Below are positions 1 through 6,572 of a stretch of DNA of 6,759 nucleotides, piece after piece. The stretch comes from Gammaproteobacteria bacterium. GTDB taxonomy: Bacteria; Pseudomonadota; Gammaproteobacteria; Pseudomonadales; JAUIKI01. The position numbers and the translations under genes were made by a program. The notes under the pieces are model-generated. The model did not search any database. It saw nothing but the letters and a program-made list of their open reading frames with translations, and was not told the origin of the DNA. The stretch is from positions 1 through 6,759 of the forward strand of contig JAUIKI010000080.1 in NCBI GenBank assembly GCA_030430875.1, read 5' to 3'. Every line of letters begins with the position of its first letter. The first letter of the stretch is position 1.

Positions 1-620
1 ATTTACCAGCAATGGACGATGACGATTTTCGACGAGGGAAACCTTCATGTCACAAAGCTTTTAATGAGGCGGCAGCAATTTTGGCTGGTGATGCTATGCA
101 AAGTTTGGCTTTTCAACTATTAACAGATCAACAATACCAGCCAAATTCAGCAGAAATCACTATCAAAATGATTAACCATTTAGCAGATGCCATTGGTGTT
201 AATGGAATGGCATCAGGGCAAGCATTTGATTTATTCCAACCTGTAGATAATTTAACGTTGGATGATTTGGAGCGTATTCATGCATTAAAAACAGGTGCAC
301 TTTTTAATGCATGCATTGTGCTTGTTACCATGGTTTCTATCTCGATTACAGAGAAAGAATATAATAAATTAGTGAGATATGCTGACTTGCTTGGGTTAGC
401 TTTTCAAATTTGTGATGATTTGCACGATATGGTAGCAGGGCGCGATGAAACACAAGGTGGTGTTTCAGGTGAGTTGAGCTATCCACAAAAAGCAGGTGTT
501 AAAGAATCTAAGCAAAAAATCCAAATGCTTTTTGATAAAGCATCTAATGAATTATCAGATTTTGGTGACTCAGCTGATCAGTTAATTAATATTATGCAGT
601 TTATTGTGGAGGCTAACTGA
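1..620 (+). CDS. ispA: Farnesyl diphosphate synthase-type polyprenyl synthetase, 5' end outside the window
   Basis: A trans-prenyltransferase of the IspA family; members condense IPP with DMAPP/GPP to farnesyl diphosphate in the cytoplasm. The reading frame is already open at base 3 and begins inside the first Asp-rich motif (LPAMDDDDFRRGKP), so the ATG at 12 is internal and the true start lies upstream of the window. Counting that Met as residue 1, other family signatures are CHKAF, ILAGDA (24-28 region), GQAFDL (69-74), KTGAL (93-97) and the second Asp-rich motif DDLHD (135-139). The C-terminus ends in the usual place. Odd: the loop after the second Asp motif, normally GKxxGxDxxxxKxTYP, reads GRDETQGGVSGELSYP. 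It is several residues short and lacks both conserved lysines that help bind diphosphate. Followed by dxs, the normal gammaproteobacterial order. Family assignment is firm; normal activity is not. Confidence 0.93.
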   Translation, partial: LPAMDDDDFRRGKPSCHKAFNEAAAILAGDAMQSLAFQLLTDQQYQPNSAEITIKMINHLADAIGVNGMASGQAFDLFQPVDNLTLDDLERIHALKTGALFNACIVLVTMVSISITEKEYNKLVRYADLLGLAFQICDDLHDMVAGRDETQGGVSGELSYPQKAGVKESKQKIQMLFDKASNELSDFGDSADQLINIMQFIVEAN

Positions 621-687
621 AAAAATTGCACTGCGTTTGCATATTGAATCATCTTTTCTTTGATACTATTTGTCGCATAATATTCCT

Positions 688-756
688 GAAAGTTCACTGT
701 ATTAGCTAATTAAATTCATTTAACTTATTGATTTATAAGAATAATAATGAACTTTC
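688..756. repeat. Inverted repeat pair with palindrome in the ispA-dxs gap
   Basis: GAAAGTTCA at 688-696 is matched perfectly by its reverse complement TGAACTTTC at 748-756, giving 9-bp arms separated by 51 bases. Inside the interval lies the perfect 10-bp palindrome ATTAGCTAAT at 701-710. No T tract follows the right arm closely, so this is not a typical intrinsic terminator. It could be a regulatory-protein site or a chance product of AT-rich DNA. Confidence 0.35.
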
Positions 757-782
757 TATCTAAATTAGCCAAATTCAGTTAA
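712..782. repeat. Short direct repeat upstream of dxs
   Basis: AAATTCATTTAA (712-723) recurs as AAATTCAGTTAA (771-782), 11 of 12 bases identical. Both copies are preceded by an ATTAG element (ATTAGCTAATT before the first, ATTAGCC before the second). The second copy abuts the putative -10 element of dxs. This could be a repeated protein-binding site or a small tandem duplication that has diverged; AT-rich composition makes chance possible. Confidence 0.3.
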
Positions 783-785
783 AAT
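780..785 (+). promoter_or_regulatory. Possible -10 element for dxs
   Basis: TAAAAT matches the sigma-70 -10 consensus at 5 of 6 positions and would place a transcript start near 792, about 20 bases before the dxs ATG. No good -35 hexamer is found 16-18 bases upstream (TATCTA at 757-762 is poor), so it would be weak or activator-dependent. The 193-bp gap from ispA makes a separate dxs promoter plausible. No clear Shine-Dalgarno sequence precedes the ATG at 814 (ACACACAATCGACT lies directly upstream). Confidence 0.3.
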
Positions 786-813
786 AAGATCACAATTTCA
801 CACACAATCGACT

Positions 814-2733
814 ATGTTTACAGAAATTCCGAATCAGCGTCCATTGACACCACTGCTTGATGCCGTGGAAACATCTGCTCAATTGAGATTGCTTTCTGCC
901 GACCAGCTTCCAGAATTAGCGAATCAGCTTCGTGCCTACTTAATGTATAGCGTTGGTCAAACTGGTGGACATTTTGGTGCTGGTCTCGGTGTTGTTGAGC
1001 TAACAATTGCACTGCATTATGTATTTAATACCCCAGAAGATCGTTTAGTTTGGGATGTAGGGCATCAAGCCTATCCACATAAAATTTTGACTGGTAGGCG
1101 GGAGCAAATGAGTGCTCTGAGGCAGAAAAATGGTATTCATCCTTTTCCTGATCGTAGTGAGAGCCCGTTTGATGCTTTTGGAGTTGGGCATTCAAGTACG
1201 TCAATTAGTGCGGCACTTGGGATGGCGATAGCTGCTAAATTACAAAATATCAAACGCAAAAGTGTTGCGATTATCGGTGATGGAGCCATGACAGCAGGCA
1301 TGGCGTTTGAAGCGCTCAATCACGCTAGTGATGTTGATGCTGATTTGTTAGTGGTTTTGAATGATAACGATATGTCGATTTCCCATAATGTTGGCGGGCT
1401 ATCGAATTATTTGGCAAAAATTTTATCAAGCCGTGCTTACAATCGTGTGCGTGAGACGGGTAAAAAGGCATTAAGCACGATACCTTCGGCTATGGATTTT
1501 GTGCGAAAAACTGAAGAGCATATGAAAGGAATGGTTGTTCCTTCAACATTTTTTGAAGAGCTAGGGTTTAATTATATTGGACCTTTTGATGGACACAATT
1601 TGCCTAACTTAATTAAGACGCTGACCAATATAAAAGAATTAAAAGGACCACAATTTTTGCATGTTGTCACTCAGAAAGGTAAAGGTTTTCAGGCGGCTGA
1701 AGATAATCCTATTAAATACCACGCGCTTGGGAAAATTGAACCTAAAAAACCACTGGCAGCTATATTAAATAGACCCAAAAAAATGTTGAGCTATTCGAAT
1801 ATTTTTGGGCAGTGGTTATGCGAAATGGCACAAAGTGATTCGCGTCTTGTTGGAATTACTCCTGCTATGCCAGAAGGTTCTGATATGACCGCTTTTTCAA
1901 AAAGTTATCCAGAGCGTTATTTCGATGTAGCTATTGCTGAACAACATGCTGTCACTTTAGCTGCAGGGTTGAGTTGTGAAGGACTCAAACCTATAGTTGC
2001 AATTTATTCAACATTTTTACAACGTGCATATGATCAATTAATTCATGATGTTGCTATCCAAAATTTGGATGTGCTGTTCGCAATTGATCGTGCTGGGCTT
2101 GTTGGTGAAGATGGACCAACGCATTGTGGAAATTATGATTTAAGTTATTTGCGATGTATTCCTAACATACTGATTATGACGCCATCTAGTGGGAATGAAT
2201 TGTGGCATATGCTCTATACTGGTTATTTATTCCCGGGTGTTGCAGCTGTGCGTTATCCGCGTGGTGTTGCAGAGAATTTTGAACCTGAATCAATGAAACT
2301 ATTACCAATTGGTAAGGGCAATATTGTGAGGCATGGCTATAGTGTGGTGATGCTTGTATTTGGACCGCTGTTATCTATGGCAAAAGAGGTGGCTGATGAA
2401 ATTGATGCCACTGTTGTTGATATGCGGTTTGTAAAGCCCTTGGATGAGAGTTTAATTAGTCGAGTTGTCCAGACACATGACTTGGTTGTAACGCTGGAAG
2501 AGAATACAATTAAGGGTGGAGCAGGGTCTGCTGTGAACGAGTATCTTCATGGGGAAAATGTGCAAAAATCAGTATTGAATCTTGGTATTCCTGATGAGTT
2601 TATTGCTGCTGCAAAACCCACTGAGCAGAAAGACTATTGCGGTTTGTCAAAGGATGCTGTTCTCCTGGCTATTAAAAAAAGACTTCACAAAAAATCATTT
2701 GAAAAGGCTGTAACGATTAATTTTTCTGCGTAA
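814..2733 (+). CDS. dxs: 1-deoxy-D-xylulose-5-phosphate synthase
   Basis: Thiamine-diphosphate enzyme that joins pyruvate and glyceraldehyde 3-phosphate to 1-deoxy-D-xylulose 5-phosphate, the first step of the MEP isoprenoid pathway and a precursor for thiamine and pyridoxal. It is 639 aa, slightly above the usual ~620. Visible landmarks: GGHFGAGLG with H53; WDVGHQAYPHKILTGR (80-95); the ThDP/Mg motif GDGAMTAG (155-162) through N183; DVAIAEQHAV (371-380) with E376, equivalent to catalytic E370 of E. coli; R404 and R426; GEDGPTH with D433 and H437; AVRYPRG (478-484); C-terminal DMRFVKPLD and ENTIKGGAGS. The start at 814 matches the family N-terminus, although the ribosome binding site is weak. 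Minor oddities are GEDG where GADG/GSDG is usual, PSSGNE where PSDENE is usual, and a C-terminal tail of about 15-20 residues, basic at its start. All catalytic positions I can check are kept, so it should be active. It lies 193 bp after ispA, an unusually wide gap. Confidence 0.98.
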   Translation: MFTEIPNQRPLTPLLDAVETSAQLRLLSADQLPELANQLRAYLMYSVGQTGGHFGAGLGVVELTIALHYVFNTPEDRLVWDVGHQAYPHKILTGRREQMSALRQKNGIHPFPDRSESPFDAFGVGHSSTSISAALGMAIAAKLQNIKRKSVAIIGDGAMTAGMAFEALNHASDVDADLLVVLNDNDMSISHNVGGLSNYLAKILSSRAYNRVRETGKKALSTIPSAMDFVRKTEEHMKGMVVPSTFFEELGFNYIGPFDGHNLPNLIKTLTNIKELKGPQFLHVVTQKGKGFQAAEDNPIKYHALGKIEPKKPLAAILNRPKKMLSYSNIFGQWLCEMAQSDSRLVGITPAMPEGSDMTAFSKSYPERYFDVAIAEQHAVTLAAGLSCEGLKPIVAIYSTFLQRAYDQLIHDVAIQNLDVLFAIDRAGLVGEDGPTHCGNYDLSYLRCIPNILIMTPSSGNELWHMLYTGYLFPGVAAVRYPRGVAENFEPESMKLLPIGKGNIVRHGYSVVMLVFGPLLSMAKEVADEIDATVVDMRFVKPLDESLISRVVQTHDLVVTLEENTIKGGAGSAVNEYLHGENVQKSVLNLGIPDEFIAAAKPTEQKDYCGLSKDAVLLAIKKRLHKKSFEKAVTINFSA

Positions 2734-2773
2734 GTTTTTTGGATCACCCAGTCCCCCCAAAACCATTTTGAAC

Positions 2774-2837
2774 TGCATTGTGTGGCAAAGCAGACAAGAA
2801 AAAACTCAACAACGGATTGTGGTCATTGCTTTGTGTG
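2774..2837. repeat. Direct repeat pair with overlapping inverted repeat, downstream of dxs
   Basis: TGCATTGTGTG (2774-2784) recurs as TGCTTTGTGTG (2827-2837), 10 of 11 bases identical. In addition, CAAAGCA (2786-2792) has its perfect reverse complement TGCTTTG at 2827-2833. No T tract follows, so this does not look like an intrinsic terminator for dxs. No known element was recognised; significance is uncertain. Confidence 0.25.
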
Positions 2838-2911
2838 ATTGACATGATTTTCCCCCTTAGGTAACTCTCTGATCTGTGGCTGTTATATAGTTATTGCCCA
2901 TTCAGTTTCAC

Positions 2912-2936
2912 CATAAACAAACGACTCTTGTTTATG
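2912..2936. repeat. 9-bp perfect inverted repeat (hairpin or operator-like dyad)
   Basis: CATAAACAA (2912-2920) and TTGTTTATG (2928-2936) are perfect reverse complements around a 7-base spacer. The AT-rich stem without a following T run on either strand is a poor intrinsic terminator. It lies between the convergent genes dxs and the LuxR-family regulator, about 180 bases beyond the dxs stop. It could be a protein-binding dyad or a transcript-end stem. Confidence 0.45.
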
Positions 2937-2971
2937 TCTAAACACAATAATGTAAAAGAACAGTATTGTTG

Positions 2972-2987
2972 CCCTACTTTAGTAGGG
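2972..2987. repeat. GC-richer palindrome CCCTACTTTAGTAGGG
   Basis: Arms CCCTACT and AGTAGGG pair perfectly (7 bp) around a 2-base centre; as RNA this would be a 6-bp stem with a TTTA loop. It stands out as a compact G/C-containing dyad in AT-rich DNA and sits 35 bases after the previous inverted repeat, with a weaker AACA/TGTT dyad (2959-2970) in between. Neither strand has a T tract directly after it. Terminator stem and protein-binding site both remain possible. Confidence 0.4.
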
Positions 2988-3200
2988 GATATGAAGAAAA
3001 ATTGCATTTTATATGAAAATAAAGTCATTTTTATTGTGGATGGTGAGTGATTTATAGGCTGTTTATGAGGTTATTGGAAGAATATTCCTCTGTAGAATAT
3101 GGTTTTCACCTGATTCTTTCTTATTTTTTAGTGACAAAGTTCTAGTGCAGATGTTTTGTCAGAGCAGATTTTTGCAGGAATTTAATTGAAAAACAGTGAG

Positions 3201-5933
3201 TTACAATATGCTCAGTTGCTTGGCGCGTTTGATTGCACTAGCTCGATTGGGTACGGAAAGTTTGCTGTAAATATTGGTTAAATGCCATTTTAAGGTGGAT
3301 TCAGATACACAAAGACTTTTTGCAAGGGTGTTGTTAGTTGCCACATTGTCTAATGTCTTTAAAATGGTTAACTCACGTTTTGTTAATGGCTCAATTGCAG
3401 TTCCTATATTAACACTACTAGACGATTCTTCGCCGAGTAATGTTGATAAGCGTTTGAAATAATCAAAGGAGTTAATTGAACTAATGCTATCAAGGTTTTC
3501 ATTGACAATATCAAGCAATAGTGGTTTTATTTTTGTGTTTTCATAGACAAATGGCATAATATGCCCTTCAGGTGCTGCATGTTTTAAGGCATCCAGCAGA
3601 GTTCTTTTTGCGGATTGAGGCTGTTGCTTTTGAATCAGTGCGACAGATTTTAAGATTAAGAGTTGAACTAAGACTCCTTGGCGTTTCTGTTGCATGACTT
3701 GTGCTATAAGTTGTTTCAATAGCGGGTTTTTTTCCATGGATTCTTCAGCAAGGGCAAGTCGAATTTGAGTAATATGACAATATTCATTGATCATGCCTTC
3801 AACCCCTTCCGGGATATCCTGAACATCATTAGTCATTAGACCTGATTTCTTGGCAATCTCATTCGCTTTGTCATATTTTTGCTGCAGCAAAGCAATGTGT
3901 ACTTGTTCGTAGGCAATTGCACATCGCAGTCTGGCCATGTTGTTTTTTAGTGCGATTTCATAACCTTTCTCAAGAATATTTTCTGCATCTAGATATTTTT
4001 TTGTGAATGCAGCGTGTCTTGCCATAACCGTGAATATTGAGATTAATATATGAGTGACAAATGATGCTTCACAGACTAGATCCATATTGTTTTTAATGAA
4101 GCTCTCGACTTTGGGTAAGTCTCCTTGTTCCCAATCAATGGTTGATTGGTAGACAGTGATTCTTTTTCTGAACAGGCTGGCACTTTCCCATTTTGGTTGA
4201 GTATAGTGGTAAGCATTTTGGTAGTAATGGCTTGCCTCATTTAGCCTTCCTTGTTGATACAATAAAAAGCCTTGGCCTAGATAGAACCACATTCTGCCGT
4301 GGTAACTATTGGACTGTTCAGCACCTTTTAAAAAACAGCAGCTGGCCTGGCGACCTTTCTCAAACTCATACGTAAACGCACATGAAAATATATGGGCAAC
4401 ATAGATGGGGGCAGTTTGAGAGTAAGGCAAGTGAGACCAGCGTGCTAGCCATTTTTCAGCTAAGCTATGCCATTCAGTTAGTCGATCTAAATGTGCTGCC
4501 ACAACACAATATAGGCATTCTTTAATGACTTTGATACGAGCAATATCATTGGCTGAATAACTGTCGGATTTTATCAGTCCAGACTCATATTGATCTAGCC
4601 ATTGGCTTAATGCAATACTTTGCTCTTGTGCCTTTTGATAATCAAATTTGATGAGTAAAATTTGTGTGTAGCTTACTCTCAGCTCAGGCCATTTATTCAA
4701 ATAGGCGGTGGGAAGTTGGTTTATCCAATCGAGATAGGTGCCATATTCACCATAAACATTAACGATTTGATAACAATGTTTTGAAAGTAACTTTGCGGCT
4801 CGACTGAAATGTTTGCCATTCAAATAACAATTGATTCCCTCAATAATGAAATTATTTTCTTCAAACCACTTGCCACCTTGCAAATAAATTGTTTTAACTG
4901 ATTGACCGAGTATAGAATGACTTTTTTTTCGAAGGAAGGATTCAAATAAATGATGAAAGCGGTACCAGGTTCCATCTTGATCTAAAGGGACAATGAATAA
5001 ATTCATTTTTTCAAGTGCTTTTATTGCTTCTTGTCCATGACGATTTTTTGTAATAGCACAATAAAGATCGGTGCAAAATCGATCAAAGAGAGCGATATTC
5101 AATAAGAATTTTTGTAATGAGTCTGACAAGTTGGCAAAAACAGTTTCTTCCAAATACCGAGAGATTTCTTGGTCTTTACCAGTGAGTTGTTCAAGGAAAA
5201 CTGATTTATTAGCATGTGTTGTTATGGCTAAAGAAATGAGTTGTAATCCTGCAGCCCAGCCTTCAGTTTTTGAGGCTAATAAATCAATTTCAGTTTGGTT
5301 GAGTGAGAGTTTTTTATATTTTTTCAAATATTGTGTTATTTCTTCAGAAGAGAAACACAGTGATTTTGTATCTATTTCAATTAAGCTTTCCTGTAGTTTC
5401 AGTTGACTTAGATTGAAATCAAGTTGTTCACGGCTGGCTAAAACGAAACTGAGTTGAGGAGGCGATTGGTGAATTAATTGGTGCAGTGTGGCTAGACAAG
5501 TAGGTTCTTTCAAAAGATGTAAGTCATCTAGGAAAATCACCAGATTTTCAGAAAGTTTGGCAATATCAGAAAGAAGACAATCAGTGAGTAGCCCAATATT
5601 AAAGTCACTAGCATTCATTTGATCAAGTGTGGCATTTAATGTGATTGATGGAATGCGAGAGAGGCCTTCGATGATGTATCGAATTAAGCGTACTGGGTCG
5701 TTGTCAAATTTATCAATATTCAACCAAATAGTCGTATGAGACTGCTCAGTTAATTGCAGATTCCATTGATTTAATAAAGTTGATTTCCCGTAACCTGCTG
5801 GTGCAGTGACTGAAATAACTTTATAGGCAAGATGATTGAGGTTAGAAAACACGATGCTGTTACGCAGCATCGGTGTGAACGTCAGCCTTGGAGGATTAAG
5901 CTTTGTTGTTATTATGGGAGAATGTTCTTGCAT
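3201..5933 (-). CDS. MalT-like LuxR-family ATP-dependent transcriptional regulator
   Basis: A 910-aa, probably cytoplasmic one-component regulator; in this family ligand and ATP binding drive oligomerisation and promoter activation. The N-terminus has the family opening TKLNPPR (10-16). A STAND NTPase domain follows: Walker A APAGYGKST (44-52), Walker B LVIFLDDLHL (131-140), a sensor-like LASRE (165-169), EGWAAGLQL (224-232) and WYRFHHLFESFLR (323-335). Residues ~340-810 form a helical TPR-like solenoid, e.g. YLDWINQLP (400-408) and QQGRLNEASHYYQNA (560-574), with the family segment PEGHIMPF (788-795). The C-terminal LuxR HTH spans ~847-910: LTKRE (850-854), recognition helix near SESTLKWHLTNIYSKL (877-892). 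All domains and the Walker motifs are intact. The start at 5933 fits the family; its ribosome binding site is weak (AGTAGTGGA). No signal peptide or membrane segment is seen. The inducer and targets cannot be read from sequence; assignment to malT itself is not supported, since no maltose genes are present. Confidence 0.95.
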   Translation of the reverse strand: MQEHSPIITTKLNPPRLTFTPMLRNSIVFSNLNHLAYKVISVTAPAGYGKSTLLNQWNLQLTEQSHTTIWLNIDKFDNDPVRLIRYIIEGLSRIPSITLNATLDQMNASDFNIGLLTDCLLSDIAKLSENLVIFLDDLHLLKEPTCLATLHQLIHQSPPQLSFVLASREQLDFNLSQLKLQESLIEIDTKSLCFSSEEITQYLKKYKKLSLNQTEIDLLASKTEGWAAGLQLISLAITTHANKSVFLEQLTGKDQEISRYLEETVFANLSDSLQKFLLNIALFDRFCTDLYCAITKNRHGQEAIKALEKMNLFIVPLDQDGTWYRFHHLFESFLRKKSHSILGQSVKTIYLQGGKWFEENNFIIEGINCYLNGKHFSRAAKLLSKHCYQIVNVYGEYGTYLDWINQLPTAYLNKWPELRVSYTQILLIKFDYQKAQEQSIALSQWLDQYESGLIKSDSYSANDIARIKVIKECLYCVVAAHLDRLTEWHSLAEKWLARWSHLPYSQTAPIYVAHIFSCAFTYEFEKGRQASCCFLKGAEQSNSYHGRMWFYLGQGFLLYQQGRLNEASHYYQNAYHYTQPKWESASLFRKRITVYQSTIDWEQGDLPKVESFIKNNMDLVCEASFVTHILISIFTVMARHAAFTKKYLDAENILEKGYEIALKNNMARLRCAIAYEQVHIALLQQKYDKANEIAKKSGLMTNDVQDIPEGVEGMINEYCHITQIRLALAEESMEKNPLLKQLIAQVMQQKRQGVLVQLLILKSVALIQKQQPQSAKRTLLDALKHAAPEGHIMPFVYENTKIKPLLLDIVNENLDSISSINSFDYFKRLSTLLGEESSSSVNIGTAIEPLTKRELTILKTLDNVATNNTLAKSLCVSESTLKWHLTNIYSKLSVPNRASAIKRAKQLSIL

Positions 5934-5966
5934 TCCACTACTCTAAAATTATTTTTATCTATTATG

Positions 5967-5985
5967 ACCCAACTAAAGTATGGGT
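5967..5985. promoter_or_regulatory. Short dyad over the -10 region of the regulator promoter
   Basis: ACCCA (5967-5971) and TGGGT (5981-5985) are perfect reverse complements around a 9-base spacer that contains the putative -10 hexamer. On the plus strand the right arm runs into TTTTT (5986-5990), so a weak plus-strand terminator is an alternative, but there is no plus-strand gene upstream to terminate. A site for repressor or autoregulatory binding is possible. The arms are only 5 bp, so chance is a real alternative. Confidence 0.3.
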
Positions 5986-6003
5986 TTTTTCAATATCAGT
6001 CAA
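5975..6003 (-). promoter_or_regulatory. Putative sigma-70 promoter of the LuxR-family regulator
   Basis: On the minus strand, TTGACT (plus positions 5998-6003, 5 of 6 to the -35 consensus) is followed after 17 bases by TACTTT (5975-5980, 3 of 6 to the -10 consensus). A start near 5967 would give a leader of about 35 bases before the ATG at 5933. The good -35, exact spacing and position support it; the weak -10 suggests help from an activator. Confidence 0.42.
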
Positions 6004-6169
6004 CTGGTTATAGATATAAGGTAAAATTTTGGTTATCCACTCTGCAATATATTGTCATGAATTTGAATCATGGTTTTTTTTGGTGATCTATCGTTGAGTT
6101 TCAAGAGAAGTGATATGACATATATTATGAGTTTTATTAAAGACGGTCAAAAAATCCATGATCTGACGA
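5991..6169. other. AT-rich stretch upstream of the regulator, no gene seen
   Basis: Beyond the -35 element this segment shows only T runs (for example the T8 at 6073-6080) and short frames without family resemblance. It may include the lost 5' part of the decayed oxidoreductase, but I could not recognise an FAD-binding N-terminus (GxGxxG) in any plus frame. Confidence 0.4.
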
Positions 6170-6572
6170 GGTGTTATTAGAGTATTTATTGTCAGTACTA
6201 TTTGAGAAGTTCGTTCAAAAGTTGTGATAGTTGCAGGTGGTGCGTTGAATAATCCGGGATTATTGCGTTGCAATATTGGTAAATGATCTCATCTTGGTGA
6301 GCATAGCACAGTGCGCCTGGTAATTAATATTTTGGTGTGTTTGACATTCCTAATGTGAGTTGCTAATTCAAAGGTTATAGGCCTAATCCTGATATGATTC
6401 TAGACTCTTTATGTGATCTTGGTTTATCCGCTAGAAATGCTATGGCAAATCCAGTGTATGTCACTAATTTTTCATCGATGTATCAGTGATTCCTGGTCCA
6501 CTTAGTGTGAATCCGCAAGGCACGATTATGCCAAATGCGTTACGATTGACAAAAAGTATTCGAGATATTTGA
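6170..6572 (+). pseudogene. Remnant of a GMC-type (glucose-methanol-choline) flavin oxidoreductase
   Basis: No intact frame exists, but translating in pieces gives protein-like sequence that continues across breaks. Piece 1 (6170-6333) reads GVIRVFIVSTI, stop at 6203, then EVRSKVVIVAGGALNNPG followed by LLRCNIGK, stop at 6284, then SHLGEHSTVRLVINI. The AGGALNNPGLL block resembles the GMC signature AaGAlnsPqLL that precedes the SGIG/LGxH region. Piece 2 (6334-6486, another frame) reads GVFDIPNV, stop at 6364, then KGYRPNPDMILDSLCDLGL and ARNAMANPVYVTNF. The frame change fits loss of one T from the T4 run at 6330-6333. Piece 3 (6486-6572, third frame) reads VIPGPLSVNPQGTIMPNAL then RLTKSIRDI and stops. 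At least three stops and two frameshifts make it non-functional. The N-terminal FAD motif and the C-terminal catalytic His region were not found. The family call rests on one strong block, so it is tentative; that this is a broken coding sequence is more secure. Confidence 0.5.

Larger units (their letters stand above)
2734..3200. other. Gene-free region between convergent genes
   Basis: This 467-bp stretch separates the stop of dxs from the stop of the minus-strand regulator. I find no open frame with a credible start, ribosome binding site and family resemblance. It holds two oligo-C tracts (2753-2758 and 2852-2856), the direct and inverted repeats listed separately, a weak 6-bp inverted repeat ATATTC/GAATAT (3082-3087 and 3095-3100) and T-rich DNA before 3200. 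Transcripts from both genes should end here, but no textbook intrinsic terminator with stem plus T run is visible. It may contain remnants too decayed to recognise. Confidence 0.5.

Noticed and set aside
12..14. ATG at 12 as the start of ispA
   Set aside because: It lies inside the first Asp-rich motif (LPAM-DDDD) and the frame is open upstream to the window edge, so it is an internal methionine.
791..807. CACAATTTCACACACA resembles the lac promoter/operator downstream region (vector-like)
   Set aside because: The match is short, no operator or vector sequence surrounds it, and it is continuous with the native dxs start; coincidence.
2839..2867. TTGACA as a possible -35 element downstream of dxs
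   Set aside because: The hexamer 17 bases later is TAACTC, a poor -10, and no gene follows on the plus strand.
2934..3050. 38-codon plus-strand frame starting MSKHNNVKEQ, with an inner ATG at 2991 just after AGGGG
   Set aside because: No ribosome binding site before 2934, and AGGGG is only 2 bases from the inner ATG. The frame overlaps the dyads, has no recognisable family, and short frames arise easily in AT-rich DNA.
5071..5406. 111-codon plus-strand frame antisense to the regulator
   Set aside because: It lies fully inside the strongly supported 910-aa regulator on the other strand, with no family resemblance; a shadow frame.
6088..6273. 61-codon minus-strand frame upstream of the regulator
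   Set aside because: It overlaps the plus-strand oxidoreductase remnant, whose pieces are much more protein-like, and shows no motif of its own.
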